A program made the position numbers and the translations under genes. From Spirodela intermedia (taxonomy: Eukaryota; Streptophyta; Magnoliopsida; Alismatales; Araceae), in contig LR746269.1 of the NCBI GenBank assembly GCA_902729315.2, forward strand, positions 4,356,001-4,420,000: 64,000 bases of DNA. The letters are read 5' to 3'. Numbering within the stretch: the first letter of the stretch is position 1; each line of letters begins with the position of its first letter. The notes below the pieces were generated by a model. It was not told the DNA's origin and made no database searches. It saw nothing but the letters and a program-made list of their open reading frames with translations. This document shows positions 24,172 to 36,606 of the stretch, one piece after another.

Positions 24172-26249
24172 TGATGGCGAGCGAACCCGTCTCCATCAAC
24201 TCAGGAGACACCGGCAATCTGAGTTCAGCCCGATTGACGTGCGAAGATGAAGGAGCCTAGCTTCCGCTACATGGCCTAGCCCTTCGGGATGACGACATTC
24301 CACCTCCATGACGATGACGAGCTCGAGCTCACCCTTATCTTTCTTTATATTTTCACATTGACTTGTTGGGCCTCATGTTTGTGTGTTAGTGGGCCCAATT
24401 CTATGTGTGTGTGTTGTTGTTTGTGTCTCCCTTTCTTTAGGGTTTTATTGGGTCTCTCTTTGAGGCCCAATTAAAACCCTAAGGGCGTGGGACCTATGTG
24501 TCTTTCCTTTTGGGCCTCTTTTGGGGCTTATTTGGGTCTTCAATTGAGGCCCACTTAAGCACCGTAAGAGGGCCCTCCTCTTTCTCCTTTTAGGGGTGCT
24601 TATTGGGCCTCTCTTTAAGAGGCCCAATAAGCCCCTTTTGTAGCCTTTTGTGGCTTATGGGCTTGAGGGCCTCAAGTGGGCCCACCTCCCCTTAGCCCAC
24701 TTGTGGGCCCCATATAAGGGGAGATAGGACCCCCCCTCAAGAGAGCGCCGTATTTTTGAGAGAGATTATCGTTTTGTGAGTACCTTCTCCGTGATCTAGG
24801 ATAGGGAGGGAAGGAGGAAGAGGAAGGCCGTCGATACCCCCTTCGAGGACTTCGTTCCTCGTGACGCTGCGGCCCGAGAAGTCCCGCCGCCGCCTGAGAC
24901 CACTGCCGCCGCCGGCCATCTCAGTGCCGCCCGGGAGTTCGCCGCCGTCACCGGACGAAACGGTCGCGGTTGCCGCTGCAACAGCCGCCGCCTCTGCTGG
25001 AACCCCGTCACGCCATCGTGACGAAAGGGGCTCGCTTCGCCTCCCTACGAGCCGTCGCCGAGCACTCCGCCGGAGTCTCTCGACTCCTGGTTCGTCTGCC
25101 ACCTCTTCCTCCGGAACTCCACCATAAACTCGCCGGAGCCGCCCTCCGCCGCTCCGCCCAGTCGCTGGCCGTTCGCCGACGAACGCCTACCTGCCGCCGA
25201 CGTCGGGAGAGACCCTGCAGCCGTGCCGACGAGCCAGAACCAGTCCCAGCTCCTCACAGGCCCCCGCCGGAGTTTCCCGACGCTCCGCCGCCGTCGCGCC
25301 GTTTCCGGCGCCGCTTAGACCAGGAGAGCGTCCCTGGTATCGTCGGCCGGATCGTCTCCTCTCTGCTCCGCTTCCCGGCGCCGCCAGAGAGGCCGATCCT
25401 TCCGGCGACGGTTGGGTTTCCGCCCCAACCGCCGACGCTCGGCCTTCCCGCCGAAGCGCCGCCGACGCTCGGCCTTCCCGCCGAAGCGCCGCCGACGCTC
25501 GGCATTCCTGCCGAAGCGCCGCAGACGCTCGGCCTTCCCGCCGAAGCGCTGCCGCCGCGCGCGCCCCGCGCGCCGGCTCCTGCGTGCCCTAAGGCCGCCG
25601 CGCGGCTTGCCTCCCGCGCCCGCTAGCGTGCCCTTCGGCCCACCAGCGGACCCACGCTCGCTAGCGTGCCCTTCGGCCCACCAGCGGACCCACGCTCGCT
25701 AGCGTGCCCTTCGGCCCACCAGCGGGCTCGACTAGGACCGACTATCGACGCTGAGCATCGCTCTTCACCGGACGTCCCTGCCTTCATCGGATCTCCGCTC
25801 CGTCACGACCCGCTGGGATATGCAGCTCCGAAGGTTAGCTCCGTACCCCTTCTTACTTAAGTTTAATTATCTTTCGAAGGGTTTTCTCGGCTCGTTTCTA
25901 CCGCCATCAAGAGCATGTCGACTAGATAGGACAGGTTATCGGATCATGACTTCCGACACTGCGCCAGACTCGTCACAGTTCGTGAGCTGTAGCCCTAGGC
26001 TACTTCACGATGACAGTTCCGCCATCTGTTAGGACGTGGACCGAGAGGGCCTCACACTTACCATCATCGAGTGTTTTCCCGGGTTGTCTTGGGTTGATCA
26101 TGTATATTGGTACGCCTGCCTGTGCTTAGGTTATGTGGTCAGACCTAGAGTCTAGGGTTCAAACATTCTTATCAGATCGGTCTGACTATCTCATCCTAGG
26201 TTTTGAGTTTCATTGATTAGGTACAGGGTTCTCGCCCCGTCCTACATCA
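24172..26249 (+). mobile_element. GC-rich solo LTR nested in the inner copia element (2,078 bp)
   Basis: It begins TGATGGCGAGCG and ends CCGTCCTACATCA, giving the short inverted ends TGATG/CATCA, and is flanked by a perfect duplication CTATT (24167-24171 and 26250-26254). The copia coding sequence stops at its left edge and resumes at its right edge. It has a TATA box, CCATATAAGG near 24710; a 15-bp perfect hairpin at 24598-24632; four 30-bp units at 25431-25550; and three 38-bp units at 25621-25735. Long open frames here (218 residues, Pro/Ala/Arg-rich) come from GC-rich low-complexity sequence and the repeats; I do not call them genes. It is far richer in GC than its surroundings, so it is probably a young insertion. 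Confidence 0.88.
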
Positions 26250-26254
26250 CTATT

Positions 26255-27059
26255 TCTTCTAAAAGGACTAAGTCAAATGTATACTGTTAAAGCAGGTCAA
26301 TGTGTAGAATATTTAGAAGCTGTTAATAAGATCCATCTACTTCATTAAGGATGTGACATTCAGCCTTCAATATCTTAAGGACTATTTTTCTCACATTTTT
26401 TCAAAGAGTGTCTTTAGATACTCTTAAATATAATGTGTGTGAATTTCCTAAACACATATGTAGTTCTTTTCAATCTCAAGGAGAAAGGAATGAAGTTCCT
26501 TTCTTCTTAATCCATAGTGACATTTAGGGACCTTGTTCCATCAATGATATTCATGGTACCTTTCTTCTTAATAAATGATTTGTTTCTTTCATAGATGATT
26601 GTACTAGATGTATGTCATTATTTCTCTTTAAACAAAATCGAATGTTTGTAACGTTTTGAAACATTTTTGTGCCATGGTAAAGAATCAATTTAGTATAATT
26701 GTAAAAATATTCAGATGTGACAATGGTAAATAATTCTTTATTCATAGTCTAAATTCTTTTTTCAAAATAGAGGGCATACACAAATCTTCTTGTGTATACA
26801 ACAACAAAATAGTTTAGTTGAAAGAAAAAATCGAAATGTTTTAGATGCTACTCAATCTCTTTTATTCCAACATCATGTACCAAATTATTTTTGGGGTGAG
26901 GCCATCCTAACAGCCACATATCTCATCAATCATGTGCCTTCTCGAACTTTAAATTTTTGAAGCCCTATAGATTTATTGGCTAGCTTTTTCAAACAAAACC
27001 AAATCAATCATGGAATAGAATTGAGAATATTTGGATGTACTTCTTTTGTTCATGATAAT
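26255..27059 (+). pseudogene. Copia integrase remnant (inner element)
   Basis: Frames in order give LQYLKDYFSHIF, CNVCEFxKH-like zinc-site residues near 26435, IHSDIWGPCSINDIHG-like sequence near 26515, FVSFIDDCTR near 26580, and RCDNGK near 26710 (the D of the D-D-E triad in RSDNG). It is interrupted at 27060 by another LTR. Confidence 0.8.
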
Positions 27060-29368
27060 TGATAAGTCTTCATTATCATGAGTTAATAATTAGTAAATAA
27101 TATAGTTTTAGCCTTAACTCATGATAAATAGACTTATATTTATGTTAAAGTGTGAAAAGTGGTTTTTAGTTGATTAACGTAAAATTTTTGGGTAATTATG
27201 TGATTTATACGAATTTATATGATTTTTACAGTCTTACTTTTGAGATAAATGAAGAAAAAGAAATAAAAATAAAAATAAGACAAAATGAGGGGGACTTGCC
27301 GACCAGCCGGGCCCACAAGTGGGTCGGAAGTAGTCGCAAGCAAGGGCTCAAGCGGCTTGAACCGATGGGGGCACGTGTGCGCCACTCCCCTTCCATGTCA
27401 CCGGTGGCCAGCCGGTTGTGGGGCAAAGAGTGGTCATACACAAGCGATTTGGGACTAAACTTGCGTCACCTTCCCCAGAAAGGGGCAGGGCAACCGGCGT
27501 GGGTTCAAATCCTCCCAGAGCCAAAAGTCATATATTTTTATCTGATTATCGCGACTTTCTTATAGATCGCCGGTGAAAGATTAAGCAACCAAAATCGCTA
27601 GATCATCGGCGAAAATCTCGTCAACGTGATTCGTAGAGCATTGTTACTAAAATTGCTGAAAGATTTGCGATAAAAGGATTGCAAATCTATTGAGTAAATC
27701 ATCTCCAATTGATCGACGAACAAGTCGTCATCGAGAAGAGGACGATCTGCTAGGAGATGAGTTGCCACCTCCTGAGAGCGTACCAGATGCGATGAAAAGC
27801 CTCCTCTTGCCGCGCAGACTTGAGGATGAAGTTCCCTGACACGCGCCCCACCTCCATCCAGCTCCTCTCTATCAGGTGACAGTCGCTAGAGAGCCACAAA
27901 GTCACCATTTTTCCGCTCCGCCGGGTGATAGCTGCCGGAGATGATTCGACGACCCATTTCATTGATCTCTAGACTTCACAAGGAGATCTAGAGATTGTCC
28001 ACATCATCCTTGTCCAAGGAGAGCCTTCGAGGCCATGGACACTGCACAACGATCCTCCCAAACACTCAAGATTTTGGTGCATTGCCGACGCATCGCCGTC
28101 CTGACGTCGGAACTCTGTTTTCCTGCTTTCAACTTACTTTACGCTTCATTTAGTAATAATTTATGTGATTTTAAATTTACCAAAATAGACTTCATTCAAT
28201 TACGATTTTGGCTTTTACAGATCTTAATTTGATTAATTAAATCGTCTGTAATTGCTTACGTAAGAATTGTCGGGTGGAACTCTATTTTCGTTTGATTCGC
28301 ATTCGCCGGGCGTTGACATCATCTTGACGTCTACACTCTTATTTCCCTTTTTCGTGAATTTTAAATATATTTCCTTTTCATTTCCTAGTATAAAATTTAT
28401 AGAAAATAATATTCTTTGAGGAAAATTCTAAATAATTACCAGATATTATATTACATCCCTGTGATCAACTTGGAAAATTACCGCTATTTTTGAAAGTTTT
28501 ATTGAATTATACTTGATATATTTGTTCAGAAATACTTCTAAATATCCGAAAATTCATATTTTCTAGTTTTATAAATTTTAGATTTGTGTGATTTAATATA
28601 CAACGACTAAGTCACGTCAAATTTTGGCACCAGCCGCCGGAGAGCTGCAAAGTCACCATTCTTCCGCTCCACCGGGTGAGAGCTGCCGAAAACGATTCGA
28701 CAACCCATTTTATTGATCTCTAGACTTCACAAGGAGATCTAGAGATTTTTCACGTCGTCCTTGTCCAAGGAGAGCCTTCGAGGCTGTGGACACTACACGA
28801 CGATCCTCCCGAATGCTTAGGATTCCGGTGCATCACCAACGCATCGCCGTCGTGACGTCGGAACTTTGTTTCCTGCTTTCAACTTAATTTCCGTTTCATT
28901 TAGTGATAATTTATTGATTTTAAATTTACCAAAATATACTTCGTTCAATTACGATTCTTTTGGCTTTTACAGATCTTAATTTGATTAAATAAACCATATG
29001 TAATTGTTTACGTAAGAATCGACGGGCGAAACTCTATTTTCGCCCGATTTGCGTTCGCCGTGCGCTAACGTCATCCTGACGTCTGCACCCTTATTTCTCT
29101 TTTTCGTGAATTTTAAATATATTTCCTTTTCATTTCCTAATATAAAATTCATAAAAAATAGTATTCTTTGAGGAAAATTCTAAATAATTACCAGATATTA
29201 TATTACGTCTCTGTGATCGACCTAGAAAATTACTACTATTTTTGGAAGTTTTATTGAATTATACTTGATATAGTTTTTCAGAAATATTTCTAAATATCCG
29301 AAAATTCATATTTTGTAGTTTTATAAATTTTAGATTTACGTGATTTAATATACGACTAAGTCACGTCA
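27060..29368 (+). mobile_element. LTR family L1 copy 2: full LTR joined to a truncated second LTR (2,309 bp)
   Basis: The ends are TGATAAGTCTTCATTATC and CTAAGTCACGTCA, flanked by a perfect duplication ATAAT (27055-27059 and 29369-29373). An LTR-like end (GTCACGTCA) also occurs inside at 28619. It is followed by AATTTTGGCACCAGCCG, which resembles the TTTTGGCGCC... start of the internal part of many Ty3/gypsy elements. Then the right half of the LTR is repeated (27882-28619 against 28634-29368). So this is a 1,560-bp 5' LTR, a few bases of internal sequence and a 3' LTR lacking its first ~820 bp, all that remains after deletion. This copy is the least AT-shifted of the three and lacks ~200 bp seen in copies 1 and 3 around the TATA box. 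Confidence 0.88.
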
Positions 29369-29373
29369 ATAAT

Positions 29374-29620
29374 ATATAGAACAATGACAAACTTGTAGTA
29401 AAATCATTTAAGTATATTTTTCTTGGTTATGCAATGAATCAAAAAGGTTATAAATGTCACCACCCTCCATTTAATTTATTTATTTTTATCTCTATGGATT
29501 TTACATTTCATGAAATAGTATTTTATTTCAATCATTTGTCTTCCACTAAACCAGTTATTGATCCTATTGATTATAGTGTTACACTTACTATTTCTTTTGA
29601 GTCACATTCAAATTAGTCAC
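29374..29620 (+). pseudogene. Copia integrase C-terminal remnant (inner element)
   Basis: Reading resumes directly after the nested LTR with NNDKLVVKSFKYIFLGYAMN, the copia integrase tail motif (KCxFLGY), then GYKCHHPPFNLFIFISMDFT (family form GYKCYxPxxxRxxxSxDVxF). This continues VHDN left of 27055, which confirms the nesting. Confidence 0.85.
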
Positions 29621-30960
29621 ATGTTATTTATCTTCTGGCTCAGATTCCAACCATTGAAATATCTCACCCTACCAATGATCCACTTCTAGAAAATCCCAGA
29701 TTTGACAAATTCTATTTTAGAAGCAGCAAAATCATGATTTACAAAAAATCCAAGATCCTAATGATCCCTTAGAGAATACCCAAACATCTTCTACTCCGTC
29801 CTTTGCTGATCCACCAAATCAACATGACGGTTCACTTCCTATTGCCTTACAAAAACCTATTAGACAATGTACTAAGCCACTTTTATAACCCACAATAAAT
29901 TATCTTTTCTATCATCGTATTTCTTCTCCATACAAGTCATTTCTTGTTTCCTTTTATTCTTCTACTATTCCTAAGAATATCTTGGAAGCTCTCTCAAATG
30001 TGAAGTGAAAAAATGCCATGGATGATGAAATGAGTGCCTTGAAAAAGAATCAAACTTGAGAGTTAGTGTCAATACCACTATATAAGAAATTAGTTGATTG
30101 GAGATGGGCATATATTGTAAATTATCATTTAGATGGCACAATTGAATGATGTAAAACTTAATTGATGACTAAAGGTTATACCCAAATCAACAACATTGAT
30201 TATCATGAGACATTCTTACTGGTGGAAAAAGTGAATACTATACGGTTTTTATTGAATTTAGCTATAATTTTTAGTTGGAATTTCTAACATTATGATGTTA
30301 AGAATACTTTTCTACATGGTGATCTTGAGGAAGAGGTATATATGACACAACTATCAAGCTATGAGCATTAGATTACTCCTCATTTTGTTTACAAATTGAA
30401 AAATGCCCTCTAGAGACTGAAATAGTCTCCATGTGCTTGGTTTGGTCGTTTTACAATTATCATGAAACAATTGAGCTACAGTCAAAGTAATGCAGATCAT
30501 ACTATGTTCTTTAAACACTCTCCTTCAAGGAGAGTTATAGTCTTATTACTATATGTTGATGACATTATTATAATAGGAAATGATGACGTAGAAACCCAAA
30601 CATTGGGTAATTGTTTGATTTGAAATTTTGATATCACAACATTGGAGCGTCAAAAATATTTCTTAGGCATTGAAATGACTCATTCTTCTTGGGGTATCTT
30701 TATATCTCAAAGGAAGTATATAATATATTTATTAGATGAAACAGAGAAATCAAGATGTAAACCAACACTCACACTAATTGATCTGAATCACAAATTGTGT
30801 ATGATAGAAGGAGAAACTCATGACGAATTGTGTATGAAAAATTGTGTATGACATATTATTTGTAGTGAATGTCTTGAGTCACTTTATACATCAGCCTTAG
30901 GAAATTTACTTATATGCTACATACAAAATATTCCATTACTTGAAAGTCACACCTATAAAA
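29621..30960 (+). pseudogene. Copia reverse transcriptase remnant (inner element)
   Basis: The landmarks are a KNTFLHGDLEEEVYM block near 30300, an intact LLLYVDDIIIIGN near 30540 with the catalytic Asp pair, and RQKYFLGIEMTHS near 30650. Stops and frameshifts break the frame elsewhere. It stood between integrase and RNase H in the parent element. Confidence 0.9.
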
Positions 30961-30989
30961 GGAATTCCCTTCAAATAGAGTGGGAAGGT

Positions 30990-31430
30990 AAATGTTGAAA
31001 TGTTCACAGATGCTAATTATGAAGGGTCAATAAGTGACCATAAATCAACTTATGGTCATCTCAAATTTGTTGAAGGAAATCTTATTACCTGTAAAAATAA
31101 AAAATAAAATGTAGTTGCTTGTTCAAGTGCTGAAGCAGAACTCATAGCACTTACCCAAGGGGTATGTGAGATTCTATGGGTGAGAAATTTTCTTGATGAG
31201 TTGCAGATTCCTTTATCAAGCCCTATGATAATTTATCGTGATCATAAATCAGCAATTAGTTTGGTACACAATCCAATACAACATGATCATATCAAACTTG
31301 TGGAAATTTATCGGCATTTTATCAAAGATAAACTTGAGGTAAATGTGATCTTTATGCCATATATGTCAACAAAACATTAGTTGGTAGAGATGTTAACCAA
31401 AGGTGCTTTGGGAACACAACTACAATAAAT
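30990..31430 (+). pseudogene. Copia RNase H remnant (inner element)
   Basis: VEMFTDANYEGS near 30995, ACSSAEAELIAL near 31120, NFLDELQIPLSSPMIIYRDH from 31180 and SLVHNPIQHDHIKLVEIYRH follow copia RNase H closely. The end LPNLGMDDIHSPAS near 31435 matches the copia C-terminus. Only a few stops interrupt it. Confidence 0.88.
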
Positions 31431-31482
31431 TCTTCCTAATTTGGGAATGGATGATATCCATTCACCAGCTTCATGAGGAGTG

Positions 31483-31709
31483 TGTCAAGAGGACTTATTA
31501 CAAAAAACTTTACATTTTACATGTTTGCAGACATGTCCTTAGTTTTTAGGTTTGTTTGTTAGTAGCTCAAGAACTCTTGAAATCTAGTAAAAACAAGAGA
31601 TCTCGTCTCTGTAGCAAATATGTTTTTGAGTTTATTTTTCAATAAATTAGTTGAGAGGGTGCTTTGGGTTCCCATGGCACACCGTCTCTTGTGAGCTCAC
31701 TACTCTACA
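31483..31709 (+). repeat. 3' LTR of the inner copia element
   Basis: It begins TGTCAAGAGGACTTATTA directly after a purine-rich TGAGGAGTG (polypurine tract, about 31474-31482) and ends CTACTCTACA. It pairs with 22207-22432. Confidence 0.9.
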
Positions 31710-31929
31710 GTAATTTCTATCTTATTACTTTATATATGCTCAATCTCTTATTGTATTACCAATTATCATTTAGATGATTCATCTGTTGTGATGGTTTCTC
31801 TATAAGAATGTAGTTTTTTTCTCTCAATCATATGTATAACAAACAACGCAAAGGTTACCATATCATCATAGCTATACTTATTGGCTTCAATGTGGCTAAG
31901 TGGAGCACCAAGAAGGGAACTGAATTAGT

Positions 31930-33830
31930 TTTCTATGTTTTATGATTTATTCTTTTGTTCTGTCTATGTTTGTATGTGTCAACATAGGTTCTCACACCAT
32001 CTCTCTGTTATGTGTATGAGTTTTCTTAAATCACTCTCTTTCTACATTTGCTCACTCTAGTCTTTCTCTCTCTCACTCATCAACACAAAAGACACGAGTT
32101 TTTATACTAGTTTATCTTTGATTGGACTAGTCTTATCTCAAAGGATTCTTCTTACTAGAAGTCACTATTATTTTTTGAAAATATAATTAATTTCATAGGA
32201 TTAATAGCCCAAACACTTTTGTTTGATCTCCACAAACCACACCTCTGATGTGCAAAGTTTGACTCTCAACACCACGTGCTTAAGTCAAGTACATTGGTCT
32301 CCTCAAACACCATACATTTCACAAGAACTTGTAGACTCTCAACACCTAGTACCTTAGCCTAAGCCCCTCTCAACTCACTACTCAGGTTACCTTAGGGCCA
32401 GATAGAGTGAGTTAATATTCAATACAGTAGTTGACTTAAATCACTACAATTGTGTCACTAAAATGATCTAGCTTTTAGGCCTTCCTTTGAGGCATGTAGT
32501 AGTTTCTTTTTCACGAATGTAATATGAACTCCTCTTGAGCTTGAGTGGATGAGATAAAAGATTTTTTTCTTCGGAATTAGTTCTAATCTTTCATAAGCTC
32601 ATTCCTTATATCTTCCAATGGATAAGAATGGTCAAACGAATTTGAGATTCTTCCTATTGCTACATCAACATTTTGAAGAATAACTAGAGACCTTCATTTA
32701 TTCTTCAGTTTGAAACTTTTCGTTCTCATATGAGTTTTCTTTGATATTTTTGTGGAGATATGTAATAAAAACATTTTTGCTATCAAGGTCTAGTTTAAAT
32801 AAAGTCGTAGAGTTTGTCATTTTGTCAATGTATTTTATTTGATGTGTTATAGTTGAGAATATGTGTTGCTAATGTTTAGTCTTTTTTTACTTTGAGACTT
32901 GTAGTTCTTTTACGGATCATGCTTAAACCTTTGATCTGAAAGTATGAGATTCATCAATAGTTGTTTCTTACTTCTAAGGTTGAGACAAAGTAAGTTCATC
33001 TATTTTGTCATTTTCTCTATGTATTATGCTGATGTGTTACCATCTAGAGTACATGACAAAGACTTCTCTACTTCCATGAGAGCTTCATGTGAATCTTTCA
33101 ACTCAACCATTGTGTAAGTCTTGAATTTGATTCATTCCTTGACATTGATCATCTACTATTACTTTGTATTTTCTTGATCAGCTTTTTAGCATGTCAATGT
33201 TGAGGTCTTGATTTCAAATCTTGTCAATGTCTTTGTTTTTTTTGTGATATTCATATATTTCATTTGTGATCATTTTTATCTTTCTATAGCTTACATCTTG
33301 AGTTTGAATCTTACACTTGACTTTATGTGTTTTGATTTTCAAGTATTTTTCTTACTGAAACTTCTATCTTCACATCACTTAGGTCTTATATTAGATTCTC
33401 ACAAGTGACCTTGCATTTTTAGATTGTACATAAGACTTTGTCACACATGTTGACATATGTTCTTCTATATTTATGTTTGAGCAATGTGACGCTGAATTAT
33501 GTTCAACATAAAGAAAACCTCAAAGATGTAAATCCTTGGATCTATTGTTAATTATAGGATTATTTCAAGCATCATCAATATATATTTTGAATGACACCAT
33601 ATTTGTAATGTGAGTATACATGTAATCAATTTACAATGCAATGAATATTCAATAATATCCTGTAAATCATTCATAAATAAATTTTCTATTAAAAATATTA
33701 GAACCAAAGGCATAAACAATATTTACTAAGTGGTCTAACTATGCTTCAATACCAAATTATTACAATGTCATAATAACTTTAAGGAATTTAATATTATGTT
33801 ATATTAGTCTCTAGATCATTTACACATTTG
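31930..33830. other. Unassigned 1.9-kb block inside the outer copia element
   Basis: It lies where the outer element should have about 100-150 residues between integrase and reverse transcriptase, so most of it is probably another insertion. A TTGGTATTGAAGC-like word (minus strand, around 33750) resembles a primer-binding site and may mark the edge of an LTR to its right or left. I could not find ends or a target duplication, nor any coding similarity. Confidence 0.35.
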
Positions 33831-34738
33831 AGACTTGTTACTATATGCTACATTGCAATTTTGTTGAGAACCTCACCTCTTTGGTTGTCACTAATAAGTT
33901 TTCATTTTCTATTATTGACTCATCTCCCCCCAAATCATTGCACATTCATCGAAGGTTACATCCTAGTTATAAAATTACATACCACAAATAACAGCTTCAC
34001 AATTTGTTATTGTGTGTATCCTATGAAAATGTATTTCTTAGTGTTTGATTATAATTTTTTACTTTAAGAAACCAAAAATTCTTAGTTGAGAATAATAAGT
34101 AGAACTTATCATACTTATGATTGTGAAAAGATTGAGAAACAATTAACTAGAATTGTTAACTCTATGATTGTGAACAAAAATCAATTCACTAAGTATCTAG
34201 AATACTTTTGATAGACTTACCTAAAACAACATACTTTTAACTTTCTTCAAGATTGTCTAACTCTTCTAATCTATAACCCTAGTATATTGTGCTATATCTA
34301 CAACAAACTAATGCAAACAATGTCTTGATTCTTAGAGAACTCATCCGATATTTTCATGCAAAATATAACACTTCACTTTTAATTTTTTCTTGTTGATCTA
34401 CTTTTTAGTTAATGGGTTTCTCTATTTGAAAGGAATGAACACTTCAATTTTTTCTTGAGAAATCACTAATAAAGGTAAAAAAATATCTTGTTCTACCTTT
34501 TAAGACATTTTGACTATCATTTCAATGGAGAAAGTAGATGTGATCTACAATGGCCTAGTCTTCTGGATTTTTTTATGGTTGTATTAAATTTTATCATATA
34601 TTTCTCAAACACATAATTTTAAGATAAATTTAATTTTTATTTTTTTAAGTAGTAAATAGATCTTACTAGATCAACTTAATCATATCTCTTTCATTTTTTG
34701 GCAACACTTCATTTTCAATATTAACTTATGATAAGTCT
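33830..34738 (-). pseudogene. Copia integrase remnant (outer element)
   Basis: Minus-strand reading gives NKIFFTFISDFSRKN near 34450 (family form RYFVTFIDDFSRKVW), KKYIFIGYTQ-like sequence near 34020 and VTFDECAMIWGEM near 33940 (end of the integrase region). Stops are frequent. Its right edge is cut by the LTR at 34739. Confidence 0.72.
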
Positions 34739-36601
34739 TCATTATCATGAGTTAACAATTAATTAATAATATAATTTTAGCCTTAACTCATGATAAATAA
34801 ATTCATATTTGTGTTAAATTATGAAAAATAATTTTAGTTAGTTAATGTAAAATTTTGACTAATTATGTGATTTTATATGAATTTATATAATTTTATAATC
34901 TTATTTTTGAGATAAATAAAGAGAAATAAATTATGTTAAAATAATAAAAAAGGGGAGACCCATTAGCTAGCTGGGCCTACAAGCAAGTCAAAAGCACAGT
35001 CAAGTAGAGTTGTGAGCAAGGGCTCGAGCAGTTGAGGACGGACTGAGTAGGAGACACATGTGTGTCACTCTCCTTCCACATCATTAGTGCCAATCATGCG
35101 TGGGGCAAGGAATGATTATACACACACGAGAAAGAAATACATTGATTATCAAATCTCATATTACTATATTTCCATCTCAAAACTTAACATATAATCAATG
35201 TGGGACTAAATTGACGATCACAACCTTCTAGAAGGTTTTAATAATTTTAATACTTAAAATATCTCTTATTTTTTAAAAGAAGATACCCCTATGATGTCAC
35301 TTTATAAGGGTATTTATGTACTTATTTCACTCTCTCTCATATAGGCGGGTGATTAGTCAAGGCGATGTACTTATATTTTTATTTGATTATATTATGATTT
35401 TCTTATAGATTTCTATTTAACAATTAAGCTACTATAATTACTTAATCATTGGCAAAATACTCGTCAATGCGATTCATGGAGCATCATTACTAAAATTACT
35501 TAATGATTATAAATAAAAAGATTACGAATCCATTAAATAAATCATCTCCGATTGATCGATGAATAAGTTATCATCGAAAAGAAGATGATCTATTGGGAGA
35601 GGAGTTGTCACCTCTTGAGAGCATACTAGATGTGATAAAGAGCCTCATCTTACTATGTAGACCTAAGGATAAAATTATCTAAGATGCATCCCACCTCCAT
35701 CTAGTTCATCTTTGTCAGGTGACAGCTATTGAAGAGTCACAAAGTTACTGTTTTTCTACTTCATCAGATGACAGCTATTAGAGACGATTTAATGACCCAC
35801 TTTATTAATTTTAAGACTTCACAAGAAGATCTAGAGATGCCTACATCATTCTTGTCTAAAGAGAGTTTTTAAAGTCATAAACAATACACAATAATCTTCT
35901 TGAACATTTAAGATTCTGATGCATTACCAACGTGACATTGAAACTATATTTTATCATTTTTAACTAGTTTAAACTTTCATTATTATTTTCTAAACTTTGA
36001 AAAGAGAACCAATAAATGTCCACGTCATTCATGTCTAAGGAGAACCTTTGAGGCCATGGACATCTTTCAATAATCCTTCTGAACTCACAAAATTCTAATA
36101 ATTACTATTGCGAGGTTGAAATTCTGTCTTTCTTATTTTCAACTTAACTTTCACTTAATTTAGTGATACTTTATTTGACTTCAAGTTTCAAAATTATTTT
36201 TCATTCAATTATAATTCTTCTAGCTTTTACAAATTTTAATTTGACTAATTAAATCATCTATAATCACTTACATAAGAATAATCAAGTAGAACTTTGTTTC
36301 CATCCAATTCGCATCCGTCAACCACTGATGTCATCTGTACCCTTATTTTCCTTTTTTTAAAATTTTTAAATATATTTTATATTCATCATTTAGTTTAAAA
36401 ATCATTAAAAAATTATATTGTTTAAAGAAAATTCTTAAATATTATCCTCTTACATCTTTGTGAAATATTTTTGGATCCTTTTATTGAATTATAATTAATT
36501 TATTTTTTCTAAAATATTTCTAAAAATCTAAAAATTAGTATTTTCTAGTTTTATATATTTTAAATTCGTGTGATTTATTATACAATGACTAAGCCACGTC
36601 A
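34739..36601 (+). mobile_element. Solo LTR, family L1 copy 3 (1,863 bp), nested in the outer copia element
   Basis: The ends are TGATAAGTCTTCATTATC and CTAAGCCACGTCA, with the perfect duplication ACTTA (34734-34738 and 36602-36606). A TATA-like TTTATAAGGG is near 35300. Its length, internal duplication and AT shift match copy 1 rather than copy 2. The copia integrase lies to its left and the copia gag to its right, both on the minus strand, so it interrupts that element. Confidence 0.9.
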
Positions 36602-36606
36602 ACTTA

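Larger units (their letters stand above)
22207..31709 (+). mobile_element. Inner Ty1/copia retrotransposon, plus strand, with two nested LTRs
   Basis: The element runs from a 226-bp 5' LTR to a 227-bp 3' LTR and spans 9.5 kb; subtracting the two nested insertions and their duplications leaves about 5.1 kb, the normal size of a copia element. The order is LTR, primer-binding site, gag, zinc knuckle, protease, integrase, reverse transcriptase, RNase H, polypurine tract, LTR. All domains carry stops and frameshifts. The two LTRs differ at roughly one site in five by eye, so it is old. No 5-bp duplication survives at its ends (left flank ATTGT, right flank GTAAT). Confidence 0.9.

Noticed and set aside
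24970-25626. 218-codon Pro/Ala/Arg-rich open frame as a host gene
   Set aside because: It lies wholly inside a TG...CA element with a 5-bp target duplication and is built partly from tandem repeats; no protein family is visible.
22202-31714. Target-site duplication for the inner copia element
   Set aside because: The flanks read ATTGT and GTAAT and do not match; I report the nesting on coding continuity instead.
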